64,000 nucleotides of DNA from Amphiura filiformis (Eukaryota > Echinodermata > Ophiuroidea > Amphilepidida > Amphiuridae). This document shows positions 1-11,559 of the stretch, one piece after another. Where the stretch lies: positions 35,321,293-35,385,292 of the forward strand of contig NC_092639.1 in the NCBI RefSeq assembly GCF_039555335.1. Reading direction: 5' to 3'. The translations under genes were made by a program, and so were the position numbers. The notes beneath the pieces are model-generated. The model had not been told where the DNA came from. It saw only the letters and a program-made list of their open reading frames with translations, and did no database searches. Positions within the stretch are counted from its first letter, which is position 1. Every line of letters begins with the position of its first letter.

Positions 1-640
1 CATTTTGTATTTCACACTATTTTGGCCCATGATCGGGTTGAATTTATATGGAAAAGGGTCGATCTCCTTTCTAGTCATTTTTTGTCAGAGGGGCACTTTT
101 CTCTTTCATTTTTTGTCAGGGGCCCTTCCGCCCCCTGTCTACACTACTGCCGAAATGGTGTGTTTTGCTCTTAAATTGATGTGGCAGTTTGCATAGCGCC
201 CCGGCATAGCGCAAAATTTTTGCAATTTTACTCTATTTGGGCCCAAAACATGGTGCTTTTCGATGTGCTAAAAAAAGTTGCACATGGGAATTATTGCTTT
301 ATTTGTTCTTCTTTAAGGATTTTTAGGGGATGTCCCCCCATGGAAAAAAATTAGAGGGGAGGACGTGTACCCCGCTTCTCCAAGCCTCCTCCGCCTATAA
401 TTGTAATGCAACATGATTTAGTTGTATATATCATATAATAAATGAATAATCTGTACTACATGAAACATTATTGTAAAAATTGTCAACACTACAGAAGAGC
501 AAAGATATTGCAGCTTTTAGTGATTTAAAGAGCTGACCAGAAATAACTGACACAAACCTCAAAATGAAGTTATAGACGACAATTTTTAACACTGGATCAA
601 ATGTACTTTTGTTCTGGTTCAATATGGGAACATTTGCGCG
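1..640. other. Intergenic DNA, no gene seen
   Basis: I see no coding signal here. The short open frames lack family features. Around 60-130 a motif containing TTTTTGTCAG occurs twice, and the 300-400 stretch is G-rich; both look like worn repeat DNA. Confidence 0.5.
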
Positions 641-796
641 CGCAGCGCGCGAAACATTTTTACACCCCCCCTCTACGTGCTGACAAAATTTTTAACCCCC
701 CCTGTTCATACACCCAAAACTTTTTTAACCCCCCTATTCAGAGCTCCTAAAATTTTTGACCCCCCCTACATATTTTCCAGCCCCCCCCCACCAGAG
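641..796. repeat. Degenerate C-rich tandem repeat
   Basis: A unit of roughly 36 bp recurs about four times. Each unit contains an AAATTTTT or AACTTTTT stretch followed by a run of five to nine C. The units have drifted in length and sequence. No coding role is apparent. Confidence 0.6.
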
Positions 797-1057
797 TATT
801 TATGAACACTCCCTCAAATCCCTCCCCCAAAGTAGATTCGCTAAACATTTTGCTTAGAAACTCTGGACAAGAGTTTTAGATAGGTACTTGTGTGTCCAAA
901 ATCTCATATCCTTTTTAATTGTATGGTCACCAGCTTAGGTCAAAGATCATAATGGTGTCAAATTTAATTTTGCCTTTAAAAGATTTTCCTCTCTTCATAA
1001 TTAATAAAAAATTAAATTGTCATATTTCTGTAGGATGCATATATAAGTGGTCAAATA

Positions 1058-1310
1058 TGTGACATGATCAAGGGGAATGAGTCATATGTCGGCCCTGGTC
1101 GAAAATGAGTTTTACACATGTTTCTAAAGAGGACATTTAGAGCTTTCAGAAACTGAAAACCCCATGTTGATACGATTTTTCTTTGTGAAGTTACATCAAT
1201 TTATCAATCGCTGAAAATAATATAAAACAAAAGAATTTTAACACTTTCTTTGCCAATATCTCAAAATCAATATTAGCGACATCCCACTCATTTCCCTTGA
1301 TCGTGTCACA
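1058..1310. mobile_element. TA-flanked MITE, TGTGAC family, copy 1
   Basis: The ends are inverted repeats of about 35 bp beginning TGTGACATGATCAAGGGG on the left and TGTGACACGATCAAGGG on the complement of the right. Both ends abut a TA dinucleotide, as expected for a Tc1/mariner-type target. There is no transposase frame, so the element is non-autonomous. It resembles the elements at 3643, 51140 and 59263. Confidence 0.75.
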
Positions 1311-1439
1311 TATATCAAAGGTCAATGACCTTTTACACAGCATTCTACCAGCTTGCCCAGGATCTGTTCCTGCAGGGGGCTCAGAGCTTTCAGAGTTATG
1401 CGAGGAACTTAATCTTACTATAATTCACCAGAATCTGTA

Positions 1440-2400
1440 CATCTGTCCGTCTGTTTGTCTGTCTGTCCGCCTCTTTTCTCGGAGACTGGGGGTTGCGCTG
1501 CTCCTCAAACTTGGTGGGTGGGTGCAGCTTGGTATGAGGAAGAACGAGTTTATATTGGTTAGTGGGTCAAGGTCACCCAAGGTCATCCAGGGGTCAAATT
1601 AGTAAAAACTGTTTTTCTCGGAGACTGGGGGTCGCACGCTCCTCAAACTTGACGGGTGGGTGCATCTTGACCCGGGACAGAACAAGTTTGTATTGGTTAG
1701 TGGGTCAAGGTCACCAGAGGTCATCTAGGGGTCAAATTAGTAAAACTGTCATATGGGCATGAAACTTGGTGGGTAGGTGCATCTTGACCTAGGACAGAAC
1801 AAGTTTGTATTGATTAGTGGGTCAAGGTCACCCAGGGGTCATCTGAGGTCAAATTAGTAAAAACTATTTTCCGCCTATTTTCTCGGAGACTAGGGGTCGC
1901 ACATTCTTCAAACTTGGTGGATGGGTGCATCTGGACCTCAGACAGAACAAGTTTGTTTCAGTTAGTGGGCCAAGATCACCCAAGGTCATCCAGGGGTCAT
2001 CTCAGGTCAAATTAGTAAAAACTATCGTATGGGCATGAAACTTGGTGGGTACAGTCAACTTTTAGAGTCAAATTTTTGGACGGTCATTTTGGGGTCATCC
2101 GGGGTCATCCAGGAGTCATCCGAGGTCAAATTAGTAAAAAATGTCATATGTGCATGAAAGTTGGTGGGTACAGTCAACTTTTAGAGTCAAATTTTTGGAC
2201 GGTCATTTTGAGGTCATCCAAGGTCAAATTACTAAAAACTGTCGTATGGGCATGAAACGTGGTGGGTACAGTCAACATTTATAGCCAAATTTTGGAAGAT
2301 CATTTCGAGGTCACAAGGGGTCATCTGAGGTCAAATTAGTAAAAACTGTCCTATGGGCATAAAAGTTGGTGAGTACAGTCACCATCAGCCAGGTAATCGC
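1440..2400 (+). repeat. GGTCA-rich tandem repeat, plus orientation
   Basis: After a short CTGT microsatellite (1441-1474), a complex unit is reiterated. It combines 'TTTTCTCGGAGACTGGGGGT', 'CAAACTTGGTGGGTGGGTGC', several 'AGGTCATCC' steps and 'CAAATTAGTAAAAACTGT'. From about 2040 the unit becomes a roughly 115-bp version containing 'GGTACAGTCAACTTTTAGAG'. The same family lies in the opposite orientation at 15585-15790, 16990-17520 and 19975-20730. Frames inside it are not conserved between units, so I treat it as non-coding. Confidence 0.75.
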
Positions 2401-3221
2401 GACAGCCGAGAACCGCCAAATACGGGTAACCGCCTAGTGACTAAAATTGCCAAAAAAACGGCTGATTTTACATGATTTTTAACAGAGTGCGGGGGGGGGG
2501 GCTCAGCCCCAAAGCACCTCCTGGACACGCCACTGCATTCAAGTTTTCAAATTTCTATTCCTTGGAAATGATAAGCTTTCTAAATATAGGCTCTAACAAA
2601 GTAACATTGACATCTGTGATAATGTTCTTGTACACCATCAGGTTGAAGTGCTACAACTTTGCATTTTGCTGGACATTTTGTATGTCAATAAACTTAGTAA
2701 GCAAACAAGACGACTTTACCATAATTATGCACTAAATCAGGATAATGATGATCCAAATAAGATACCAAAATTATGTGTCCTTTCATTTTTTAAGGCCTTC
2801 AAGTTAGGGTTGTGGTCAAATTGCTTGTGTGATGTGGAAATACTTGAAATAAATAAACAAACAAACAAGCAAACAAATAAACAAACTTTAGTGTCATGGT
2901 TACAACCGTTTATCAATATAACAATGTCCGATGTTCTTATTTTAACCATGTTAACTATGATGCTCCCTCCCAATGGAGCCTCTTGCACCAAAGTTTATTG
3001 ACATTCTCAGATTTTTGGCAAAAGTTCTTATTTTTATAATAAATGGCTTCCTCACTTCCTTTGCTGCAAGATTCCATCATCGGACTTGTACTTGTCACTT
3101 GATGATTATCAAAACATCCTCACCTTCCCTGCTAAATATCACTCTAGTCTACATTGACAAGTGATTATGAAATTTGCCTTCAGTTGTTATATAATCATGA
3201 TAATACCAGAAGTGACTGCAA
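2401..3221. other. Intergenic DNA with repeat fragments
   Basis: The first part (to about 2437) is the inverted counterpart of 19909-19982. At about 2524-2536 the sequence GGACACGCCACTG looks like the lone right end of a hAT-like element. An AAAC microsatellite lies at 2849-2886. No gene was recognised. Confidence 0.5.
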
Positions 3222-3378
3222 ACAGTGGCGTTGCCAGGGGCAACTGCCCCCCTTGTGAGAAGTCTTTCCCCTCTTGCGGATTTTGTGGATACTGTGGATA
3301 TTTTCATCAAAGTTCCCCCCAGCCTTGAAATTTGTCTCCTCCCCCCCATCTTCCCCACTCAGTCCTGGCTATGGCAGT
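3222..3378. mobile_element. hAT-like MITE with 8-bp target duplication
   Basis: The element starts ACAGTGGCGTTGCCAGG, and the complement of its right end reads ACTGCCATAGCCAGG. It is flanked by an identical GACTGCAA at 3214-3221 and 3379-3386. An 8-bp duplication with CAG-type ends fits the hAT superfamily. At 157 bp with no frame, it is non-autonomous. Confidence 0.7.
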
Positions 3379-3494
3379 GACTGCAATCATACATAGATTT
3401 GCAATATGGGCCCCCTACTTTTGTCTGCTACAGGGTCAGCTCATTCACAAGGCCTGGGGAGGCCCCTTCAAAAGGTGTAGACTTTCCACTATAA

Positions 3495-3600
3495 TCAGGG
3501 CAAGGGCAACTGCCCCTTGTGAGAAGTCTTTCCCTCTTATGGATACTGTGGATATTTTCATAAAAGTTTTCCCCAGCCTTGAAATTTGTCTGTTTTTCAG
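3495..3600. repeat. Second copy of the 3222-3378 repeat interior
   Basis: This stretch repeats the interior of the preceding element, including GCAACTGCCCCTTGTGAG, GATACTGTGGATATTTTCAT and CCCCAGCCTTGAAATTTGTC. I could not find clear termini, so it may be a truncated copy. Confidence 0.6.
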
Positions 3601-3642
3601 AAATACCTGGTGGAAGTACAATGTATAAAACCTTTTCACATA

Positions 3643-3895
3643 TGTGACCCCTCGGCACAAATGAGCCCTGAAGTCGCCAATCATCATTTTTGAGATATTC
3701 AACCAAAATATTCTGCTTGAAATTAGCTTTAAAATGATGTATATCATGTCTATAGTATTTGACATTTAAGTAGTGAAAAATCAATAAAACAGTCAATAAA
3801 TCCTTTGTTTCCTATTGTTTATTGTTACGCTCGATGGAACATATCTCAATAGTGGCACTGGCGACATCCGGGCTCAGTTGTGCCGAGGGGTCACA
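3643..3895. mobile_element. TA-flanked MITE, TGTGAC family, copy 2
   Basis: Inverted repeats of about 37-40 bp begin TGTGACCCCTCGGCACAA on both strands, differing at only a few sites, and are flanked by TA at 3641 and 3896. The interior is AT-rich with no transposase. It shares terminal TGTGAC and subterminal GTCGC with the element at 1058. Confidence 0.8.
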
Positions 3896-3900
3896 TATGA

Positions 3901-4585
3901 AAACCAGTTTTTTGAACACCCCTCCAACTCTTCATTAAAAGTTGATATTTTTGAAATTTAACAATCCTCAAAGTAAATTGTATAAATCTAATGTAATGAT
4001 ATGTATATACTTAAAAAGTGTATGTAGCTGGGATCAATTGAAAATTTTGACCTTTCATAGATATAGGCTTTTCCTAAAAACATGAAAAAATCATTACGTC
4101 TTTTTACAAAAAAATTGAGAAAATTTTGACAAATTACCCATGCATATACAAGGGATTGCATATGCCTATACCAAAATTGGTTTAGAAAAAGGGGTCATTG
4201 ACATGCGCGTATGCAGGAATTTCTACAGGGGGTGTGATGATAAAAAAACTATCAAAATAAAGAAATGACCGCGCGACGCAAGGGGGTGTCTGAGGGGGGA
4301 TGTACCCCCCTCCGAATTTAGAAACTTTTGCAAAATGAAGACCTTATTGAAGCGATTTGGTGGACAATTTTGGCACTATTACTTTAGTGTGTAAACTTTT
4401 AATTTGAAAAAGCTGAAAATTTGTGAAATGATGGTCCATGTAGCCTTTCGTGAACAAGTTTTCCCTACAGTTGTAGGCCTATTGTGTTAAACACAAATTG
4501 GTAAATGTCAAAAGCAGAAGCCAAAATGGCTACTTGTTTATCCACTACACAGGGGGTGTCTGAGGGGGATGTGCCCCCCTGAGAA
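3901..4585. repeat. Intergenic DNA ending in repeat family R, copy 1
   Basis: The stretch 4332-4560 is one copy of a dispersed repeat that I call R. It is marked by GAAGCGATTTGGTGGAC, CCTTTCGTGAACAAG, GAAGCCAAAATGGCTACTTG and a GGGGGTGTCTGAGGGGGATG end. The last motif also appears alone at about 4265. The DNA before it (3901-4250) shows nothing recognisable. Confidence 0.6.
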
Positions 4586-4589
4586 TTAA

Positions 4590-5047
4590 AGCAATATTAT
4601 AACATTTTCAAACAAAATAGATTAGCATTTCTTTGCCATAAAATGTTAGCTTTTACTGTCCGATATATCCCCTATTATTTTTGAGCCGAACAACTAAGGC
4701 AAAGCAAAGAAAATTGGAATTTACTACCAGCGCACATGTCGCCAATACGTACCACTCCTTCGATCATGTTGTGGTACGACCCTTTGTTGTGTATATCACC
4801 GTCACAAGACGCCGTGACGTACTGTGTGTTATGAACATCGTATGCGTCGACTAACAATTCCATCGAATAATAAAGGGCTGAATCAGCCTTTAATTCAAAA
4901 TCACGGATTTTGACAAAACTACAGCACAATAGAGTCTTGATTTTTGCAGGGTATATTGGTTTAATAAAGTACAATTTAATCGTGTAAAAAAATGAATTAA
5001 AAAAATTCAGTGAGGGCGTCCTCCTCAGCAAATGTTATAATATGGCT
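4590..5047. mobile_element. TTAA-flanked MITE, copy 1
   Basis: The left end AGCAATATTATAACATTT and the right end AAATGTTATAATATGGCT are inverted repeats, flanked by TTAA at 4586-4589 and 5048-5051. Related copies lie at 25711-26483 and, inverted and truncated, at about 45350-45683. TTAA targets are typical of piggyBac-type or Kolobok elements. The assignment is inferred, because no transposase is present. Confidence 0.7.
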
Positions 5048-5052
5048 TTAAC

Positions 5053-5500
5053 TTACTTTTGCAAAATGAAGATCTCATTGAAGCGATTTGGAGGACCATT
5101 TTGGCACTATTAGCATGATTAGTGTGTACAAATTAGTTTGAAAAAAGCCGAAAATTTGTGAAATGACGGTTCATGAAGCCTTTCGTGAACAAGTCTTACT
5201 TAAAGTTGTAGGCCTATATATAAATTGTGTTACAAATTGGTAAATGTCGAAAGCAGAAGCCAAAATGGCTACTTATTTATCTACTACACAGAATGTCCCC
5301 CCCCCCTCAGAAACTTTGCAAAACGAAGACCTAATTGAGGCGATTTGGTGGACCATTTTGGCAATCGTAGTGTGTAAAATTTTAGTTTGAAAAAGCCAAA
5401 ATTGGTGAAATAACGGTCCATGAAGCCTTTCGTGAACAAGAGTTTTCCTCCTGCAGAAGTTGGAAAATTTTGCAAAATGAAGGTCCGATTGAAGCCATTT
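5053..5500. repeat. Repeat family R, copies 2 and 3
   Basis: Two further partial copies of the 4332-4560 repeat follow in the same orientation. The copy at 5053-5290 is full length. The one at about 5305-5500 lacks part of the middle. The nesting of R copies around the TTAA element suggests that element inserted into an R-rich region. Confidence 0.65.
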
Positions 5501-6300
5501 GGTGCATAATTTTTACACTATTTAAATCATTGCTTCAAACAGAAAAAAGGGCCCGAACTCAATTGCACAATACGTACGTACGTTGCCGGGGTAGGGGTGT
5601 GATGATATGGAGAGGTGTTGGTGTTAACATGTAGGCCCTATATCCATGTCAATTAACAATTAAATGGGGATGTGGGTGTGTGTGGGAGGGGTGTTAACAT
5701 AAATCTACATATTTACGTACGTTGCATGCCGGTCAGTCAATACCGGGTATAGGGGAGAGAAAAATTTGAGTGGGGGTAGTGAAGACATCTATAGGCCTAT
5801 GATAATTTGATATTATGTTCCCTATGCCATGCTCATCTCCCTCCTCTCCTCTTCCCTCCCTCTCTCTCTCTCTCTCTCCCTCTCTCTTTCTTTGCCTTTT
5901 CTCCCCCCATTTTTATTTTTTGGATAAACTCAAGGGGGGTGTTTCACACACGTAACACTCCCCCTGCGTACGCCAATGGTCATTGATATACCAACAGGTA
6001 GGGCCTATGGGTAAACCGTACATGGTAAATTTGTACCCCCACCCCCAACTCTATGAAATGACTGAACAGAGTCTGAGAAACATAGGCTATCTTCATTTGT
6101 GGTGGTGTTATTTTTAAAGACAGTTCTTGTTACTCTTATTGATCACAATGTCTGTTCAGTGGGTAGTTTTCTGGGGTCTGTACATGCACATTCTGACATT
6201 GACCTTTATCATGAGATGCAAGTAGACTGTATCTCAGGTCATTTTAAAAGCCTTGAGCAGAGGGGCATCATGCAGACCAGTAGTACATGTAGTGCAGCTC
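5501..6300. other. Intergenic DNA with CT microsatellite
   Basis: A CT/CCT-rich simple repeat lies at about 5838-5893. TAGGCCTA occurs at 5793, and the variants TAGGCCCTA and TAGGGCCTA at 5632 and 5999. No gene was recognised. Confidence 0.5.
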
Positions 6301-6301
6301 A

Positions 6302-7300
6302 GTGTATACGTATAGACACCAATCATCTGATGTCTTATGGGTTTTTTTTTCATGTCAATTTCAGGGATGTGCATCACCTCTTCAATTTTTTTTTTAATGT
6401 TGAGGTCCAAAATGTGGGACCATTTACAACTTTGAAAAGTATGTATCCTGGGCATATTGTGTCCATTTGTAACTCTTTGAAATATGCAATCATCCATTTT
6501 TTTCAAAACTCCAAAAGAAATTTTTTTGCAAATTTGAGTTTGCATTCTCCATTTTTAGTTGTACATGTCATTATACATGCTAAATCAAAATGTGTACAAC
6601 TCTATGGAGAATGCAAACCTTACTGATGTGTTGAAGCCATCGAGTCCCAAAGCCAATATCTCTCAGAAATGTTGTCCAAGGACATATCTTCAAAATGTTG
6701 TCAACTACCTGAAGTTGATGGTGGGGCAAATGTCTGACATTGGTTTTCAGTAATCAAAATGTACAAAAAATGTACAATTGGGGTTTTGCATGGGTAATAT
6801 CTCAGCTAAAAGTATTCTAATCGGCTCAATATTGGATAAGAGTAATGTCCTACCAAATGGCTCTGACTGGCAAAAAAATGGACAATAAAATTATTTTTAC
6901 TTTTGGAGTTTTGACCCCCAAAGTTGGTCCTGGATGGACGAAGTTGCATTTTGAGGGCCCTATATCTTTTAAAGTAAAGGAGTTACAAGTTTTCTGATGC
7001 CAGATTTGAGTTCTACTTAAGTAAGTACCCCAGAATACATACTTTTCAAAGTTGTAAATGGTTCCTTTATACATTTATGGACCTCCAACGTTGTCTTCAA
7101 GCTATGCGATGACATTTTTTACGCTGACCGCCTCTAAATTTCAAATTGATGCCACGGAAAACTAAATGGAGTATGAAGCTCAAATTTTCGAATTTTACTT
7201 TCTTATCAATATCTACCACCACACAGAAAAAGAAAAAATTGAAGAGGTGCTGCGTGCACATCCCTGGAGTTGACATGGAATGGGTCCTATGGAAGTTGGT
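6302..7300. repeat. Large imperfect inverted repeat
   Basis: Left-arm blocks CAGGGATGTGCATCACCTCT (6363) and CATTTACAACTTTGAAAAGT (6422) recur in reverse complement near 7240-7265 and 7045-7070. The right arm carries about 120 extra bases. The spacer of roughly 570 bp contains a second small inverted repeat, GCATTCTCCAT...AGTTGTACA (6542-6566 with 6592-6616). A 175-codon open frame crosses the left arm but resembles no family. This is probably a decayed foldback element. Confidence 0.6.
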
Positions 7301-7479
7301 GACATTTCTCTCAGCTCTGTCTCTGCTGTGTCCTGTTCTCATCCAAAGTTTTGAGTGTGATCATATTATCATACAGGTGGGTTCATTTTACACTGTCAAG
7401 TGCAAAGTGTTTTGCTGGAAAATTTGAAGCTATGAACACACGATGAAATTGATTGTTCAATGCATTATTTCATCATTTT

Positions 7480-8035
7480 ACAATGCTGCTACATGTAGCT
7501 GTATTATTAACCCCTGCACAGATGCTGTGCTGTAAACCTCACATAAAGGCGCAGGATTGGTCATTGCACAAATAGCCTTCAATTGCAAGAAAGTGTGCAA
7601 TTTGTATAAATAGCACAAATTGCCAGTTGCTGAAGCAATTTTCACAAATTGCATAAATAGCCACAGATAGTGCAATTGATGCAATCTATGTCGGACAAAT
7701 TGCATAAATAGCCACAGTTGTTGCAATTTGTGAAATTTATGTCAGTAAATTGCACGAATAGCCTACAGTTGCAGGAAAGTGTGCAATTTGTACAAATAGC
7801 ACAAATAGCAACGTATGTAAGCAATTTTTACAAATTGCATAAATAGCCACAGGTGTTGCAATTTGTGCCATTTATGTCAGTCAATTGCACAAATTGCCTA
7901 CAGACAATTTTTACAATTGTAGAAATAGACACAGGTGTTGCAATTTATGCAATTTATAAAAGCAATGAGGACAATATCTGAGTTGCTTCCAGTATGCGCT
8001 ATTTGTGCAATTTGTGCAATTGGTGGAAAGAAAAT
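7480..8035. repeat. Degenerate TTGCACAAA / AAATAGCAC repeats
   Basis: Short motifs such as TTGCACAAATAGCC, GTTGCAATTTGTG and TTGCATAAATAGCCAC recur irregularly over about 550 bp. They share the TTGCACAAA word with the satellite at 9217-10200 and look like a more degenerate relative. Confidence 0.65.
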
Positions 8036-8130
8036 TTAAGGAAAAATGATACGTACGAGTGGGTACGAGGATGTTTATAAGCAAAAAAAAATCCGTCAAC
8101 CACCCTAACTACGGTTACACTCAACTTTTC

Positions 8131-8822
8131 CGGGCTCGCGCTGCGCCATTTCTTTCGAGAACCGCTTTCATACTGAATCTGAGGCATCGCCGTAGCGCTG
8201 TACCATTGCTTTCGAGAACCGCCTAACACTCAACTTTTCGGGGCTCCCCCTTTCAATAACGCTAACAAAATGACACACCTTCATATCGGAGTCATCATCC
8301 TAGGCTGGCTAGGCATCATCTTTATAGTCAGAAGCTGCGCCGGCATATGATATTATATCCAATTCATCATCCGAAATCATACTGAATCTGAGGCATCGCC
8401 GTCTTGTCATCCTCATCATCATGGTCATCATGATCATCCAAGTCTTCATCATGCGAGACATCGCTATCAATAAAATGTCACGGTTGATTTAGCTCTTATT
8501 CCTGCCAATAGGATAATTAGACTCCCAAAATAGCGCTGTCCCATTGCTTTTCGAGAACCGCCTTTATTACAAGCCGAGAAAATTTAAGGAAGAATGATAC
8601 GCACGAGGATGTTTAGAAAAAAAACAAGTCCGAAAACCGCCTAACTACGGTAACACTCAACTTTCAATAACGCGAATAAAATGACACCTTCATTCATTTT
8701 GTCATTATGCTTAGGCTTGGTTGGGGAATGCTAATACACAAAATTTCCGGTTGATTTAGCCCTAATTGCGTAATCATCGTCGTCATCATCAGCATCATTA
8801 TCATTATCATCATCATCGTCGT
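8131..8822. repeat. Duplicated block A, first copy
   Basis: This stretch, starting CGGGCTCGCGCTGCGCC, is repeated almost unchanged at 10679-11368. It contains an internal sub-repeat: the block around 8035-8130 resembles 8580-8670 (AAATTTAAGGAA.AATGATACG...CTAACTACGGTAACACTCAA). No open frame is shared between the copies. Confidence 0.8.
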
Positions 8823-9000
8823 AAACATCATCATCATCATTATCATCATCATCATCATCATCATCATATTCATCATTATCGGAGTCATCATCATCTAGGC
8901 ATCATATCGGAGTCATCATCATACTAGGCATCATCATTATTCATCATCCGAGTCATACTTAATTTGAGGCATCGGCATCTTGTCATCATCATCATCATAG
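8765..9000. repeat. CAT/ATC trinucleotide microsatellite
   Basis: A long interrupted run of ATC/CAT triplets. It creates a methionine-rich frame on the minus strand that is an artefact of the triplet repeat. Shorter ATC runs lie at 8405-8455 and about 11320-11365. Confidence 0.85.
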
Positions 9001-9007
9001 GCATCAT

Positions 9008-9178
9008 ACGGCAAGTCCCGGCGCGCCGGCTAGTTAACATTTTTACGGCAAGTCCTGCCGGCGAGTTAAAATTTTACCACAAGGTTTGCCAGCGAGTTAT
9101 AATTTATAGCAAAGTCCTGCCGGCGAGTTACAACAAGTCCCATAAGCGAGTTAAGATATTTACAGCAAGTCAACTCGC
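9008..9178. repeat. Minisatellite, GGCAAGTCCTGCCGGCGAGTT unit
   Basis: About five diverged units of roughly 33-38 bp, each with a core like GCAAGTCCTGCCGGCGAG followed by TTAAAATTTTAC. Divergence increases toward the right end. Confidence 0.7.
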
Positions 9179-9216
9179 TTTTGAAACAGTGGACTTTTTG
9201 CAAGGGGAGGGGGTAA

Positions 9217-10200
9217 TTGCATAAATTGCTCACGGCTAGAATGGACTTGGCGATCAATGTCATAATTTCTCATATAGTCGGCACGTTAAAGCCCTTTCCA
9301 CCAATTGCACAAATAGCGATCATCAGAAGCAACTAGGATATGAGAAAAATAATCTAAGTTCAAAATTGCATAAATTGCACAAATTGCTGACGGCTAGAAA
9401 GGACTTGGCGATCAATGTCATAATTGCTTATATAGTCGCCACCTTAAAGCCCTTTCCACCAATTGCACAAATTGCACAAATTGCACAAATAGCGATCATT
9501 GGAAGCAACTAGGATATGAGAAAATAATCTAAGTTCAAAATTGCATAAATTGCACAAATTGCTGACGGCTAGAAGGGACTTGGCGATCAATGTCATAATT
9601 GCTTAGATAGTCGCCACCTTAAAGCCCTTTCCACCAATTGCACAAATAGCGATCATCGGAAGCAACTAGGATATGAGAAAAATAATCTAAGTTCAAAATT
9701 GCATAAATTGCACAAATTGCTGACGGCTAGAAGGGACTTGGCGATCAATGTCATAATTGCTTAGATAGTCGCCACCTTAAAGCCCTTTCCACCAATTGCA
9801 CAAATTGCACAAATAGCGATCATTGGAAGCAACTAGGATATGAGAAAAATAATCTAAGTTCAAAATTGCATAAATTGCACAAATTGCTGACGGCTAGAAG
9901 GGACTTGGCGATCAATGTCATAATTGCTTAGATAGTCGCCACCTTAAAGCCCTTTCCACCAATTGCACAAATTGCACAAATAGCGATCATTGGAAGCAAC
10001 TAGGATATGAGAAAAATAATCTAAGTTCAAAATTGCATAAATTGCACAAATTGCTGACGGCTAGAAGGGACTTGGCGATCAATGTCATAATTGCTTAGAT
10101 AGTCGCCACCTTAAAGCCCTTTCCACCAATTGCACAAATTGCACAAATAGCGATCATCGGAAGCAACTAGGATATGAGAAAAATAATCTAAGTTCAAAAT
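9217..10200. repeat. Satellite, ~158-176 bp unit, six copies
   Basis: The marker TTGCTGACGGCTAGAA (TTGCTCACGG in the first unit) recurs at 9226, 9384, 9559, 9717, 9884 and 10051, giving periods of 158, 175, 158, 167 and 167. The differences are close to steps of nine. They come from one, two or three copies of the nonamer TTGCACAAA inside the unit, so this is a satellite that itself contains a variable microsatellite. Units are nearly identical, which points to recent amplification. Confidence 0.9.
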
Positions 10201-10678
10201 TGCTTATATGGTCAGTACGTTAAAGCCCTTTGAACCCTTGTCTTTTGCATTTACTTCTAGCTATTTGTGGTATTTGTACAGTTTATATATGTGGCAAAAT
10301 GTAAAATTTCCCTATACCTTAAGTATAGGAAATTTACTAAAACAACCAATCCTGCGCCTTTCTCAAACCTCATGGTCCTGTACCATGCATTTATACCTTG
10401 AACTTCTACACTGCACCGAGTGCACCCCGGGGTGGCACTTAGGGGTGGTGCAATAATTATGTGTACCCCGGGTGGTGAATTATAGGGGGCAAAGATTTTT
10501 GGCAGGCCAAAAGGGGGGCAAGCATTTTTGGCAGGTCAAAAGGGGGGGTAAAGCGATTTTGGCAGGTCAAAAGGGGGGGGCAAGCAATTTTTGGCACAGA
10601 TATTTTGGGTACCATTTTATATTACGCCCTAAAAAGGTGTAGGAAAACGTTAGGAACATGTTCAAATATGCACAATTC
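10201..10678. repeat. Duplicated block B, first copy
   Basis: This block is repeated at 11560-12040. It begins TGCTTATATGGTCAGTACG and passes into GGGGGCAAAG.TTTTTGGCAG tandem units of about 25-28 bp. Each copy carries an 82-codon frame, but the few differences between the two frames nearly all change amino acids. That argues against a protein. Confidence 0.8.
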
Positions 10679-11368
10679 CGGGCTCGCGCTGCGCCATTTC
10701 TTTCGAGAACCGCTTTCATACTGAATCTGAGGCATCGCCGTAGCGCTGTACCATTGCTTTCGAGAACCGCCTAACACTCAACTTTTCGGGGCTCCCCCTT
10801 TCAATAACGCTAACAAAATGACACACCTTCATATCGGAGTCATCATCCTAGGCTGGCTAGGCATCATCTTTATAGTCAGAAGCTGCGTCGGCATATGATA
10901 TTATATCCAATTCATCATCCGAAGTCATACTGAATCTGAGGCATCGCCGTCTTGTCATCCTCATCATCATGGTCATCATGATCATCCAAGTCTTCATCAT
11001 GCGAGACATCGTCATCAATAAAATGTCACGTTGATTTAGCTCTTATTCCTGCCAATAGGATAATTAGACTCCCAAAATAGCGCTGTCCCATTGCTTTCGA
11101 GAACCGCCTTATTACAAGCCGAGAAAATTTAAGGAAGAATGATACGATTTAGGATGTTTAGAAAAAAAACAAGTCCGAAAACCGCCCTAACTACGGTAAC
11201 ACTCAACTTTCAATAACGCTAATAAAATGACACCTTCATTCATTTTGTCATTATGCTTAGGCTTGGTTGGGGGAATGCTAATACACAAAATTTCCCGGTT
11301 GATTTAGCCCTAATTGCGTAATCATCGTCGTCATCATCAGCATCATTATCATTATCATCATCATCGTC
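10679..11368. repeat. Duplicated block A, second copy
   Basis: Near-identical direct repeat of 8131-8822, offset by 2548 bp. It ends inside the ATC repeat, where it joins a satellite fragment at GTCGATAAATAATC. Confidence 0.85.
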
Positions 11369-11559
11369 GATAAATAATCTAAGTTCAAAAATTGCATAAA
11401 TTGCACAAATTGCTGACGGCTAGAAGGGACTTGGCGATCAATGTCATAATTGCTTAGATAGTCGCCACCTTAAAGCCCTTTCCACCAATTGCACAAATTG
11501 CACAAATAGCGATCATCGGAAGCAACTAGGATATGAGAAAAATAATCTAAGTTCAAAAT
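11369..11559. repeat. Single satellite unit
   Basis: One unit of the 9217-10200 satellite, with the marker at 11410. The second A-satellite-B block therefore has one satellite unit where the first has six. Confidence 0.85.

Noticed and set aside
3428..3796. 122- and 106-codon overlapping minus-strand frames
   Set aside because: They run through a hAT-like repeat copy and into the 3643-3895 MITE.
6099..6626. 175-codon plus-strand frame
   Set aside because: It crosses a large inverted repeat, is rich in residues from homopolymer runs (FFF), and shows no domain, splice context or family resemblance.
8694..8894. Methionine-rich minus-strand frame
   Set aside because: Product of the ATC/CAT trinucleotide repeat.
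9217..10200. CRISPR-like regular array
   Set aside because: The whole 158-176 bp unit is conserved with no unique spacers, and the context is eukaryotic. It is a satellite.
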